Shown: piece after piece, positions 6,962 to 14,078 of the stretch
Position numbering within the stretch: the stretch's first letter is position 1
Layout of the letters: each line of letters starts with the position of its first letter
Source of the DNA: a virus
IMG/VR virus record: IMGVR_UViG_3300005471_000022
Location: 1 to 51,947 of that record
Length of the DNA stretch: 51,947 bases
Strand: one strand, 5' to 3'
Made by a program: the position numbers and the translations under genes
Notes under the pieces: model-generated
Told to the model about the DNA's origin: nothing
Seen by the model: the letters and a program-made list of their open reading frames with translations, nothing else
The model's database searches: none

Positions 6962-7740
6962 GGCTGCTCGCGGTAGATGTACGCGCGCGTCGCCGATCCG
7001 AACCGAGATGCCTCGTGGTCGAACCGCACGATCGCATCGCGGTTGAGACGGCTGCGCGTGATGGCGACTCGCTGCTCTCGATAGATCGATGCGACCGCGC
7101 GGATGAGTTCCAGGCGCGTTTGCATCTCAGCCCGTTTTTTCTGGCCGAGCCGCTTCCGGCTGGACGGACTGCCGAGCGTCTGGTTGAGCTGACGTTCTGT
7201 GCGATTCATCGCCTTGAGCGCCATCCAACACTCGACGCCATCCGTCAGGCTTGCTTCGCACTCCTCGCCGATACGGTGGAGGATGCGGAGAATGTCGGAC
7301 TTCCAGATGCGAAGCGGCGAATCGGTCGGCACGCTGGCGCGCCGCGTCTGTTTGCCTCTCACGACCTGGGCGTATGCGGCTCGAGGCGCAGCGTACGCGA
7401 GCGGCTGATTCTTCTGTAGGCCGTCAGTGCCGAGGATGACCGGAACGGCCGGCTTCAGCGTGAGGCGCAGCTCCTCGGCCTGCTCCTCGTACATCTCGAC
7501 GAGTTCGAGCCGGCTTTCGTGGATCGGATTCTGTGTGGAGATACAGCGGATCGGAAAGTAGTCGATGGAAAGATGGAGGGCGATGACCGCCTCGACCTCG
7601 GGCCGCACATCCTTTGCGTCGGTCATTTCCGTTGGGTCAACGATGCAGAGGACCGAGGGCAACTGTTCGAAGCTACGCGAATCGTGCGGATTTCCGAGGT
7701 CTCGCGCAAGGGCTGGTGTGCTACCGGCTGAACATTCCAT
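6958..7740 (-). CDS. Hypothetical protein with basic C-terminal half
   Basis: About 260 residues from the ATG at 7740, 23 bp after a zinc-ribbon gene, with AAAGGA upstream; a shorter start at 7626 is possible. The N-terminal half is mixed alpha/beta (EVEAVIALHLSIDYFPIRC, then two helices). The C-terminal half is strongly basic (SSRKRLGQKKRAEMQTRLELI, about residues 195-215) with a helical end containing many Arg, suggesting nucleic-acid binding. I do not recognise a family. Confidence 0.65.
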   Translation of the reverse strand: MECSAGSTPALARDLGNPHDSRSFEQLPSVLCIVDPTEMTDAKDVRPEVEAVIALHLSIDYFPIRCISTQNPIHESRLELVEMYEEQAEELRLTLKPAVPVILGTDGLQKNQPLAYAAPRAAYAQVVRGKQTRRASVPTDSPLRIWKSDILRILHRIGEECEASLTDGVECWMALKAMNRTERQLNQTLGSPSSRKRLGQKKRAEMQTRLELIRAVASIYREQRVAITRSRLNRDAIVRFDHEASRFGSATRAYIYREQP

Positions 7741-7763
7741 CCGAGCCGCGTCCTTTCTCGCTT

Positions 7764-7979
7764 CTATGCTTTTGCTGGCAGGTAGGAGGAGGCCGAGTTC
7801 GGATTCGTGATCTCCTCGCGCGTCACGACCATCCGGCCGCACTTCTTGCAGCGGTGAATCCGCTTGGTCATCCGCCTCTCCGGATAGTAGCGAGCGCGGA
7901 TGACGACGATCTCAGTCGAATCGCATTTCGGGTCCGTGCATGTCTTCAACATGCCGCGGGACTGTGCCAGCGGTGGCAT
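7764..7979 (-). CDS. Small zinc-ribbon protein
   Basis: A 71-residue protein with two Cys knuckles, C-x4-C near residue 14 (CTDPKC) and C-x2-C near residue 45 (CKKCGR), separated by a basic beta stretch. This is a zinc-ribbon arrangement. An internal ATG at 7952 could also be the start. It may bind DNA or RNA; the partner is unknown. Confidence 0.7.
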   Translation of the reverse strand: MPPLAQSRGMLKTCTDPKCDSTEIVVIRARYYPERRMTKRIHRCKKCGRMVVTREEITNPNSASSYLPAKA

Positions 7980-8063
7980 GTCCGATGTGACGGCGATGGC
8001 CGATGAGGCGGCGGCGCCGAGAAAGTCACGCCTGACGTATCTGACGAGATTGTCGCGGCTTGG

Positions 8064-8354
8064 TCAGTCCAGCTCGCCCTGCTGGCGCATGAAAAAGTGG
8101 AAGATTTCTATATATGGAATTCGGTACGTTCCGCGTCGGAGTTCCAGCGCGCGGAGAATCCCGTCGTCGATCATGCGGATGATGCTCTTCGCGTCGACGT
8201 TGAGATAGCGCGCGAGCTGCGTCGGCGTGAACGGTCGCTTCTGCGCCGGGATGCCGAAGTCTGCAGGCGTGAGGAGGACACCGGCGGCCACCGGTTCGAA
8301 CTCGATCACGTTCTCCGGCTCCACTCGTGCGGCGGGCTGTCCGCGCGGCGACAT
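8064..8354 (-). CDS. Excisionase-like helix-turn-helix protein
   Basis: About 96 residues from the ATG at 8354. The C-terminal half reads FTPTQLARYLNVDAKSIIRMIDDG followed by YRIPYIEIFHFF: an MerR/AlpA-type winged HTH of excisionase style, where the wing is followed by a helix. The N-terminal 35 residues are Pro/Glu-rich. It is the first gene of the leftward operon and faces a divergent promoter region, so it may autoregulate or act as a late or excision switch. Confidence 0.7.
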   Translation of the reverse strand: MSPRGQPAARVEPENVIEFEPVAAGVLLTPADFGIPAQKRPFTPTQLARYLNVDAKSIIRMIDDGILRALELRRGTYRIPYIEIFHFFMRQQGELD

Positions 8355-8524
8355 TGCGAAAGGACCGCTCGGGAGCCAGGACCGAACCGGCCTCGGCGGT
8401 AATGGTAAACGAGTTGACCACTGCCGTCTATCCGCATCCGCAAATAACCACAACCGCCGTCCTACCGCCCTTTATTTATGAGATTTCTATTGCTTTTCTC
8501 ATAGAACGGCATAAGTTGAAGGGT
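8355..8524. promoter_or_regulatory. Divergent promoter region with 7-bp inverted repeat
   Basis: This 170-bp gap separates the leftward (8354) and rightward (8525) genes and is clearly AT-richer at 8440-8520. It contains a perfect inverted repeat TATGAGA (8477-8483) / TCTCATA (8497-8503), a plausible operator. A GAAGGG Shine-Dalgarno precedes the 8525 start. I cannot assign -35/-10 boxes with confidence. The candidate regulator is the excisionase-like HTH protein next to it. Confidence 0.5.
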
Positions 8525-8794
8525 ATGAACAATCGCACGGTCCTAGCCTGCTACGCCAACTGCATCACATATGCGGCTGACGTCCGCCGATGCGCCGCAG
8601 CGAACAATGCCAGCCCTTTCCGGCGCGACACGATCGGCGAGGCATACAAATGGCTCCGCATCGCTCGGTCGTATCGCACGCGCGTCGCGCTCCTCGGAAT
8701 CGGGATCAACGCGACCGACACACGGAACGACTCCAGTCTGGACTCCGGCGATACCGAACCTGTCGAGACATGCGCCATCTGTCGTGGCTGGTGA
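8525..8794 (+). CDS. Small early protein, unknown
   Basis: An 89-residue protein and first gene of the rightward operon, with GAAGGG upstream of its ATG. It is mainly helical with scattered Cys (CYANCITY, VRRCAAAN, CAICRGW at the end). The central GEAYKWLRIARSYRTRVALLGIG could be HTH-like, but this is not clear. The function is unknown. Confidence 0.65.
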   Translation: MNNRTVLACYANCITYAADVRRCAAANNASPFRRDTIGEAYKWLRIARSYRTRVALLGIGINATDTRNDSSLDSGDTEPVETCAICRGW

Positions 8795-8881
8795 GCTGCG
8801 CCGGCGCCGCGGTGCGAACGGCGCCGAGCGGAGCACATTACGCTCCAGAAGAAGGAGGAAAGCGCCAAGCGGTCTCTCCCC

Positions 8882-8905
8882 GGCCGCCGGTTCTCGCCGG
8901 CGGCC
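8882..8905 (+). other. GC-rich hairpin, 9-bp stem
   Basis: GGCCGCCGG and CCGGCGGCC form a perfect stem around the loop TTCTCG, ending 23 bp before the 8929 start codon. There is no T-run after it, so it is not a classic intrinsic terminator. It may pause transcription or shape translation of the next gene. Confidence 0.5.
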
Positions 8906-8928
8906 AATATCGCGAGGGCGCAGAGCAA

Positions 8929-9117
8929 ATGTTTAAGGTCATGGTGTTCCACGAGGTTCGACCGGACGGCAGCGATGGAATGCCGATCGTTGAGGTCCGG
9001 ACGGCGGAGAACGAGAGCGCGATCATCCTATGGACGCCGGATGCGATCGACGATCTCGTCGCGCTGCTTCAGAAGGCACGGATTCAGGCGTTCGGAAAGG
9101 TCGATGCACGGCCATGA
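8929..9117 (+). CDS. Small early protein, unknown
   Basis: A 62-residue protein. It starts with beta-strand-like segments (FKVMVFHEVRPDG, PIVEVRTAENESAIILW) and ends in a helix, giving a compact alpha/beta look. A GAGGG lies about 10 nt upstream. Its stop overlaps the next ATG (ATGA). The frame is open further upstream to a GTG at about 8811, but that part has shadow-like composition. Confidence 0.6.
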   Translation: MFKVMVFHEVRPDGSDGMPIVEVRTAENESAIILWTPDAIDDLVALLQKARIQAFGKVDARP

Positions 9118-9407
9118 TTCTCAATTGGAACGTTTCAAAATCCGACCACGATCTGATCGAGAGAATTGTCGAGCGCGCGATCGCCGGCCACAAGTTTCCG
9201 GCGAGCGAAGAGCTGACGCTCATGATGGATTTGACCGCGCTGCAAGCCAACGGTACGCCCCTGCGCCTGCGCGATCTGCTCGATTTCCCCGCGTTCGACT
9301 TCACGCATGACATCTACGGCATCGTCCGCCACATTGACCGCAACACCGGCCAGCTCGGCGGATGCTTCGTGCCGCGCTGCGCGATACAAGAAAGGAAACG
9401 AGCATGA
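9114..9407 (+). CDS. Small early protein, unknown
   Basis: A 97-residue protein with ATGA coupling at both ends. A helical N-terminus (DHDLIERIVERAI, SEELTLMMDLTALQANG) precedes LRLRDLLDFPAFDFTHDIYGI and a small C-terminus. There are no metal or membrane motifs. The family is not recognised. Confidence 0.65.
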   Translation: MILNWNVSKSDHDLIERIVERAIAGHKFPASEELTLMMDLTALQANGTPLRLRDLLDFPAFDFTHDIYGIVRHIDRNTGQLGGCFVPRCAIQERKRA

Positions 9408-9808
9408 ACGACAATGAACGCTCAGCCCTGGGAGACGCATACGATCAGATGTCGCGGAAGCTCACCGATCGGCCCGATACGGTGAAGTCGACGGCGAGCA
9501 TCAAGACAACATCGCCGCTCGGCGTGGTCGAACGATGGACGATTGAAACCTATCGGCACCCGTTGCCGCCGAAAAAGAATCAGAAGCCGGGCGTTGAAGT
9601 GCGCGGCGACACGATCCTGCTGGAGCACGGTTCCGGCGAGCGTTACTTGCGGCTCATCATCCCGCCCGAGGTCACCGAGGCAATCGCGCGCATGCGCGAC
9701 GCCGTGGCGACGAAGAACCGCAAGCGCGGCGCGAAGAAGGCCGTCCAGACGCGCGCCGAGCTGGGCATCGAGCCAGGATTCCTGAAGAAGAAACGAGGCG
9801 GCAAGTGA
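9404..9808 (+). CDS. Hypothetical early protein with basic C-terminus
   Basis: A 134-residue protein whose ATGA start has AAGGAAA upstream. The middle is beta-rich (VVERWTIETYRHPLP, VRGDTILLEHGSGERYLRLIIPPEV). The C-terminus is Lys/Arg-rich (KKNRKRGAKKAV, FLKKKRGGK), consistent with nucleic-acid binding. The family is unknown. Confidence 0.65.
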   Translation: MNDNERSALGDAYDQMSRKLTDRPDTVKSTASIKTTSPLGVVERWTIETYRHPLPPKKNQKPGVEVRGDTILLEHGSGERYLRLIIPPEVTEAIARMRDAVATKNRKRGAKKAVQTRAELGIEPGFLKKKRGGK

Positions 9809-10077
9809 GAGGCGGAAAGACGTTCAACGAATACGCGGCAACGCTCGGCGCGATGTATGCCGATACACCGAAAGCCGTCTTCGCCGCGATTGCAGTCTCG
9901 GCTCTGACGAGCGGCGGCGATCAGCTCAAGCAAGGGAAGTACAGAATCGCGCAGGAGTGGCGGACGCTCCATGACAACGGGATCGTTCCGCAGCCTTTGC
10001 CGCATGCGTTCGAAGAGCTGGCCGATTTCGCCGACGTCGCCGACGGACTCACGAGGGCTAGCGGGGGTGGCAAGTGA
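9805..10077 (+). CDS. Small helical early protein
   Basis: A 90-residue protein with a GTGA start overlapping the previous stop. It is mostly helical (AVFAAIAVSALTSGGDQLKQG, FEELADFADVADGL). There is no recognised motif. Confidence 0.65.
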   Translation: MRGGKTFNEYAATLGAMYADTPKAVFAAIAVSALTSGGDQLKQGKYRIAQEWRTLHDNGIVPQPLPHAFEELADFADVADGLTRASGGGK

Positions 10078-10703
10078 GCGGGCGACCGAACAAGCACGTC
10101 ACTTTCGCAGACAAGGCGCCGATGACTTCGAAGCCGTGTCCTGGATGCGCCGGCGTCGTCGAGCGATCGTGGTTCGACGGATCGAAACGGCCTGACCAGT
10201 TCCGACGCGCCGACCAGGTCTGTGATGATTGCAAGGACTTGATGGAGGAGGCGCGCGCCACACGCGAGCGCGTTGCGAAGGAATCTCTCCGTGAGATCCG
10301 CGATGTGACATCGCCCTCGTACGGCGAGCGATTCGTCGGGCATGACGAGCGCGACATCCGCCGAATATTTCAGGACCTCATCTTCGCCGTGTCCGAGGAC
10401 GTGGCCGCAAATCGCGACCGATATGGCGCGAAGGAAGTCGGCGAGTCGAAGGGCTTGCTGTTCTCTCGCGAAAAAAAGAGGAAGGGGAGCTTGGACGCTC
10501 CGCGCGCTGCGGGGCGCGTACTGATTCATCCGCTGGTCGCGCAGCTCCTCGACGAGCTGGACGCGCGAATCGCGGCCGCAATGCAGGCGAAGTACACCGA
10601 AGGTGCATGCGATGGCTCGCGCATCCTGAAGCAGCTCGCCGAGGGCGAGACCACACCGGATCAGTTCGAGAAGGCGCTGCAACGCGTAGGAGTAAAATCA
10701 TGA
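10074..10703 (+). CDS. Early protein with N-terminal zinc knuckle
   Basis: A 209-residue protein with a GTGA start. The N-terminus has PCPGCAGVV and, some 35 residues later, CDDCKDL, together a plausible zinc-binding site (about residues 22-60). The rest is charged and helical (EEARATRERVAKE, LLDELDARIAAAMQAK). No catalytic motif is visible. It may be a nucleic-acid or protein adaptor. Confidence 0.65.
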   Translation: MSGRPNKHVTFADKAPMTSKPCPGCAGVVERSWFDGSKRPDQFRRADQVCDDCKDLMEEARATRERVAKESLREIRDVTSPSYGERFVGHDERDIRRIFQDLIFAVSEDVAANRDRYGAKEVGESKGLLFSREKKRKGSLDAPRAAGRVLIHPLVAQLLDELDARIAAAMQAKYTEGACDGSRILKQLAEGETTPDQFEKALQRVGVKS

Positions 10704-11095
10704 CGACTTCAATGGCAGCAACGCGGAGCTTCTATCTCTCCCAGGACGCGGAGGAGATCATCGCTGCGCGCTCCGGCGGCGGGGAAGGCCGGCGCGGCGA
10801 CCGCAGCGGTGTCGTCGACGCGATGATCCGACGATATTCAGAAATCATGAGGCGAGAGCTGCCGAGGCTCTCACCGGCCGAATGGAAGCAGCTCACGAGC
10901 GCGATCAACACACAGACGCCGATCACGGCGTGGGAGATCACGATGCTCGAAGCCGTCGTGCGCGATTCCAACGCGCGCCGCGGCGTGAAGCCATCACACA
11001 CGGCTCTGGTCACGATGATCTCGAAGATGAGCTATGCGCAGAAGGTCGCGCTCGTCGACGAGGTCGAGCGTCGGCTCCTCAAGGCGGCGAAATGA
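10700..11095 (+). CDS. Possible ribbon-helix-helix-type regulator
   Basis: A 131-residue protein with ATGA coupling and GGAG upstream. The N-terminus (TRSFYLSQDAEEIIAAR, then RSGVVDAMIRRYSEIM) fits the strand-helix-helix layout of RHH DNA-binding domains, interrupted by a Gly/Arg-rich insert (SGGGEGRRGD). The C-terminal part is helical. The RHH call rests on pattern only. Confidence 0.55.
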   Translation: MTTSMAATRSFYLSQDAEEIIAARSGGGEGRRGDRSGVVDAMIRRYSEIMRRELPRLSPAEWKQLTSAINTQTPITAWEITMLEAVVRDSNARRGVKPSHTALVTMISKMSYAQKVALVDEVERRLLKAAK

Positions 11096-11277
11096 CGCGC
11101 ACTTTTGTCGACGAGCTAATGGCGCTCGATTTGTATTCTGAGTTCGCAGTCGGCGCGACGATCATCTTCGGCGAACACGTGATTGAGAAGACTGAGGATG
11201 GCGCTTTGCTCGACGGCCGGCCGATCTCGCGTGAGGATCTTGTTCAGTTCTTTATCGCCAGCGCGCAAAAGCCCTGA
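11092..11277 (+). CDS. Small protein ending the 8525 operon
   Basis: A 61-residue protein with an ATGA start. It is short, acidic and alpha/beta (FAVGATIIFGEHVIEKTEDG). Its last 26 nt overlap the end of the convergent gene 11252-11482, with no obvious terminator between them. Confidence 0.6.
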   Translation: MTRTFVDELMALDLYSEFAVGATIIFGEHVIEKTEDGALLDGRPISREDLVQFFIASAQKP

Positions 11278-11482
11278 CGCCCACCGACTGCAGCTCGTCC
11301 TCGCGCATTCCGTCGGCCGGGATCAGGTCGTATCCATGATCGCGCGAGAACTCCGCGACATCGAGCGGCCGGTCGGTCTCGATTCCAATCCACAACTCCT
11401 GACGGCATAGCGCGGCGCCGCCAACGGAGAGTGTGACCTTGCCGGCCTTGAAGATGTAGCGGGCCACGCTGCGAATGTACAT
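11252..11482 (-). CDS. Small protein of the lysogeny cassette
   Basis: About 76 residues from the ATG at 11482; the frame is open further upstream, but only into the lipoprotein gene. The N-terminus is basic and beta-like (YIRSVARYIFKAGKVTLSVGG), followed by ELWIGIETDRPLDVAEF. It is the last gene of the repressor operon, so it should be made in lysogens. The function is unknown. Confidence 0.55.
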   Translation of the reverse strand: MYIRSVARYIFKAGKVTLSVGGAALCRQELWIGIETDRPLDVAEFSRDHGYDLIPADGMREDELQSVGVRAFARWR

Positions 11483-11528
11483 TTCGGCACATTTCGCGCG
11501 GTTCTCCGATGTTAGGCCGGAATCGTAG

Positions 11529-11936
11529 TCAGCCGCACATCTTCCGCGCCAGCATGTCGTCGATGCTGCCCGGCTCATCCCCGCCGTACATCTTCACGAC
11601 CGAGCCATTGCGGATCACGAAGTGATGGGGCCGTGCGCCGACGTATCCGCCCATCCGGTTCTTCGCGTTGATCGTGACGCAGAGGCGATAGCCGAACTCG
11701 AATCCTGTTAGGCGGTCGCCCGCGTATCCGGGCGTGGGCGTCGTCCAGTCGGAGTAGACCGCGCTGTACGGATCGAGGAGACGCGCGCCCATGTACTTCT
11801 TCACGATCTCCTGGTAGTCGGTGGGGAACGGGCCGTAGTCGGTCGCGTTAGTTTGCTCCTGGGTCGGCATCGTGGCGCAACTCGTAAATGCGAGCGCGGC
11901 CACGAGAGACAAGGTGCGGATCATCCGTCGCGGCAT
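11529..11936 (-). CDS. Putative outer-membrane lipoprotein of the lysogeny cassette
   Basis: A 135-residue protein with GGAG 10 nt upstream of its ATG. The N-terminus is Arg-rich, then LSLVAALAFTSC, a lipoprotein signal with a relaxed lipobox (FTSC). The mature part is beta-rich (DWTTPTPGYAGDRLTGFEFGY, RLCVTINAKNRMGGYVGARPHHFVIRNG). A short Cys near the end (KMCG) could form a disulphide. It is the third gene of the repressor operon. Lipoproteins made from prophage repressor operons often cause superinfection exclusion; that role is inferred here. Confidence 0.7.
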   Translation of the reverse strand: MPRRMIRTLSLVAALAFTSCATMPTQEQTNATDYGPFPTDYQEIVKKYMGARLLDPYSAVYSDWTTPTPGYAGDRLTGFEFGYRLCVTINAKNRMGGYVGARPHHFVIRNGSVVKMYGGDEPGSIDDMLARKMCG

Positions 11937-11953
11937 GGCGGACTATCTCCATC

Positions 11954-12301
11954 TCATCGCCCCTTCCTGAGCCGTTGAAAGAGCAACGTCGCCAGGCAGC
12001 CGAAAAGCGCGCCCATGATCGCTTCTTCCCAGGGCGGATTGATCGACTGTTGCTGGAGCAAGACCAGCAACGTGATCCCGAGCGCCGCGGCGATGAGCGC
12101 CAACACGGCGGTAAGAAGAGTGCGCTGCAGTTCCTCCCACCCACCTATCTCCCCGATTGGTTCGCGTCGCGCTGGGCCGAGCGCGTCCAGCTCCGATGCG
12201 ATTGTATAGTTCCATGGTTTCTCCCCTGCAATCGTGCGCGGGCATTCCGCTTCACCTTCGGTGCTTCTCGTCCTCCCTGAGCGGTTCGTATCCGGAATCA
12301 T
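11954..12301 (-). CDS. Two-helix inner-membrane protein of the lysogeny cassette
   Basis: About 115 residues if started at 12301, which overlaps the repressor gene by 50 nt. Residues about 60-85 (LLTAVLALIAAALGITLLVLL) and 93-108 (AIMGALFGCLATLLF) are membrane segments. Oddly, the best start signal (GGGGAG then ATG at 12215) lies in another frame, so either the true start is upstream or there is a frame error near 12200. Possible roles are superinfection exclusion or a membrane partner of the lipoprotein gene that follows. Confidence 0.6.
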   Translation of the reverse strand: MIPDTNRSGRTRSTEGEAECPRTIAGEKPWNYTIASELDALGPARREPIGEIGGWEELQRTLLTAVLALIAAALGITLLVLLQQQSINPPWEEAIMGALFGCLATLLFQRLRKGR

Positions 12302-12677
12302 CGGGCGCCGCGGGCTGCGGTCTCGGAGTAGTGACCGGCGCGGCCGATTTGCTACCCACTTCCGTCAAAAATCTTTTTTGCAACCAGTCCACGAACTCGG
12401 CGATCCGCATTCGGTCGGCTTCGGTGATCTCGGAGAGCTTGGCGTCGAAATCTACGCCTAGCTTCTCGAGGAGTTTCCGAGCGGTTGCCATGTTCGGATC
12501 GGCGCCCGCCTCGACCTTTTGAATCGTCCGCAGAGAGACGTGCGCCTCGCCAGCGAGCTTCCGCTGGGTCATCTTTTTCGCCAGCCGGGCGGCCCGGATT
12601 CGCTCACCGACGCGCACAAGTGCAGGATATTGCGCACTTCCGGCGCCCGCAAGTGGCGTGTTTTCAAAGAGACGCAT
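12252..12677 (-). CDS. XRE-family prophage repressor (CI-like)
   Basis: A 141-residue protein starting at 12677, directly beside the operator region. Residues about 22-75 form an HTH_3 domain: VGERIRAARLAKKMTQRKLA, HVSLRTIQKVEAG, ATARKLLEKLGV. The C-terminus is a helix (ITEADRMRIAEFVDWLQKRF) and a Pro-rich tail. There is no S24/LexA-type autoprotease, so induction cannot use the usual RecA cleavage. It is divergent from the Cro-like gene and heads the lysogeny cassette. Confidence 0.85.
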   Translation of the reverse strand: MRLFENTPLAGAGSAQYPALVRVGERIRAARLAKKMTQRKLAGEAHVSLRTIQKVEAGADPNMATARKLLEKLGVDFDAKLSEITEADRMRIAEFVDWLQKRFLTEVGSKSAAPVTTPRPQPAAPDDSGYEPLREDEKHRR

Positions 12678-12741
12678 AAATATACGCCTTAGCGCAAAAA
12701 ACTGCTTGCGCCGGGCGATTTCGGAGCGTATATTTCTGCAC
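12678..12741. promoter_or_regulatory. CI/Cro operator with nested inverted repeats and early promoter
   Basis: This 64-bp gap holds an outer perfect inverted repeat AAATATACGC (12678-12687) / GCGTATATTT (12726-12735) and an inner one GCGCAA (12692-12697) / TTGCGC (12706-12711). On the plus strand TTGCGC (12706-12711), a 17-bp spacer and TATATT (12729-12734) make a good sigma-70-like promoter. Its expected start site is at about 12741, immediately before the ATG at 12742, so the Cro-like mRNA would be leaderless or nearly so. The inner repeat covers the -35 box, as expected of a repressor site. Confidence 0.75.
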
Positions 12742-12984
12742 ATGCAACGCACGAAATTGCGCCGGTTCATGGAGGCGAACGACATCACGAACAGGGCGCT
12801 CTCCGAGGCGAGCGGCGTTTCGCTCCGGAACGTTGTCTACCTCAAGGCCGGAGTCACCGATCCGACGCGAGGAAAGATGGCGGCGATTCTCATGGCCTGC
12901 CGGCAACTCTCCGGTCGGCGCCGCGTCGCGATCACGGACCTCTTTAATTTTTCGCATGACGCCAAGAAGGTGGCCGCGCGATGA
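12742..12984 (+). CDS. Cro-like HTH protein
   Basis: An 80-residue protein that is the first gene of the long early operon, divergent from the repressor. The N-terminus is an XRE/Cro HTH: LRRFMEANDITNRALSEASG, SLRNVVYLKAGVTDPT. There is no Shine-Dalgarno at a normal distance, and the promoter places the start site next to the ATG. The likely role is repressing the lysogeny promoter during lytic growth. Confidence 0.75.
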   Translation: MQRTKLRRFMEANDITNRALSEASGVSLRNVVYLKAGVTDPTRGKMAAILMACRQLSGRRRVAITDLFNFSHDAKKVAAR

Positions 12985-13145
12985 TCGCGCCGATCTCGGT
13001 CGCCGCCGGTCTGCGGAAGCACGCGGGATTCGTAGTCGGCCTGCTCGTCCTCAATCCGCGCAATCGCCCCGTCACGCGTGAGCTGGTGCTCGCCTCCATT
13101 CTTCTCGACGCGAGCCTGTCGCTTCTGTGGAGCGTGCTCCGATGA
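12981..13145 (+). CDS. 54-residue protein with hydrophobic C-terminus
   Basis: A short frame with ATGA overlaps on both sides. The middle is PVTRELVLASILLDASLSLLWSVL, which could be a membrane-associated helix or the core of a small helical protein. Its position between a Cro-like and a CII-like gene suggests regulation. The family is not recognised. Confidence 0.55.
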   Translation: MIAPISVAAGLRKHAGFVVGLLVLNPRNRPVTRELVLASILLDASLSLLWSVLR

Positions 13146-13681
13146 TGCCGTGGGAAGCGAACGACGAGGCGATGCGCGGCCATCGAAAGGCCGTCGCCGA
13201 TGCGCTCGGAATCTCGCTCTCGCTGGTCGATCAATATTGCCGACCTCCGAAGTCCTTTGACGGTGAAGGCTCGGCCTCGCCGACGCAACGATTCATCGAA
13301 CAAGTAAAGGCACTCCGCGCGGCGGGCGCTCCTAACGCGGATCTGCCGTTGGAGTACGCCCTCGCGGAGTTAGGAATGATGCCGCCCATCCGCGCGGAGC
13401 TTTCGTCGCACGAGTTCTCACTCGTCGACATCGCGCAGGCGACGCATTCCTTCGCCGATTTCCTGACCTGCGCCTCGACCGACATGAAGGACGGGGTCCT
13501 CACGCCGGCCGAAATGCAAGGGCTTGCGACTCGTCTCCGCGCGCACGTCCGCGTGATGAGCGGCCAGCTCTGCGAGCTGCAATCGGCGATTGATCAGAAC
13601 GAACTCGCGGAAGTGAAGACGCGGCGCGGCCCGCATCGCGCGCTGCCGAGGTATCTGAGGTTGAGACAGGCAACGGCCTGA
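13142..13681 (+). CDS. CII/CP76-like phage regulatory protein (candidate)
   Basis: A 179-residue protein from ATG at 13142. The N-terminal third (RGHRKAVADALGISLSLVDQYCRPP) looks like an HTH that reads a bound site. The C-terminal half is a long helical region (LVDIAQATHSFADFL, RLRAHVRVMSGQLCELQSAID). Length and layout fit the phage CII/CP76-type activators that follow cro in some temperate phages. The call is by pattern and position only. Confidence 0.55.
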   Translation: MMPWEANDEAMRGHRKAVADALGISLSLVDQYCRPPKSFDGEGSASPTQRFIEQVKALRAAGAPNADLPLEYALAELGMMPPIRAELSSHEFSLVDIAQATHSFADFLTCASTDMKDGVLTPAEMQGLATRLRAHVRVMSGQLCELQSAIDQNELAEVKTRRGPHRALPRYLRLRQATA

Positions 13682-13689
13682 AAAACGAA

Positions 13690-13716
13690 GCCCGTTCGTG
13701 GCTCAAACGAACGGGC
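13690..13716 (+). other. Intergenic hairpin, 9-bp stem
   Basis: GCCCGTTCG and CGAACGGGC pair perfectly around a 9-nt loop, in one of the few gaps of the early operon (13682-13736). GGAGGAG follows directly, then AGGAAATCAGG before the 13737 start. There is no T-run. It could be an attenuator or antitermination signal controlling passage into the rest of the operon. Confidence 0.55.
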
Positions 13717-13736
13717 GGAGGAGCGAGGAAATCAGG

Positions 13737-14078
13737 ATGACCGACTTCGAAAATACAGGAAACCGCGAAGACGATCAAGCCAGCGTCGACGCGCAGTCTG
13801 CGCCCGTTCATGCCGGGCCTCCTACACACGGTTCGGAAGAGTCCCAGCTCTCGCAGGCGGCTGGGACCGATTCGCTCGAAAAGACGCTCGCCGATGGATT
13901 CGCCTCAATCGCTGAGGCGTGGCGCCACAGCGGATACATCCAGGCGATCACCGACGTCATGTACCTGCTCAATCAGCGCGTTCCGATTACCCACAGCACT
14001 TTGATCGCGATGAACGCCGCCGAGGTTAAAGGCGGCGACCGCGAAGCGCGCGTCAAGGCCGCATGGGAGGCAGCGTGA
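13737..14078 (+). CDS. Hypothetical early protein
   Basis: A 113-residue protein with CAGG/AGGA upstream of its ATG. The N-terminal 45 residues are low-complexity (Asp, Ser, Gln, Pro). The rest is helical (TDSLEKTLADGFASIAEAW, YIQAITDVMYLLNQRV). The function is unknown. Confidence 0.65.
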   Translation: MTDFENTGNREDDQASVDAQSAPVHAGPPTHGSEESQLSQAAGTDSLEKTLADGFASIAEAWRHSGYIQAITDVMYLLNQRVPITHSTLIAMNAAEVKGGDREARVKAAWEAA

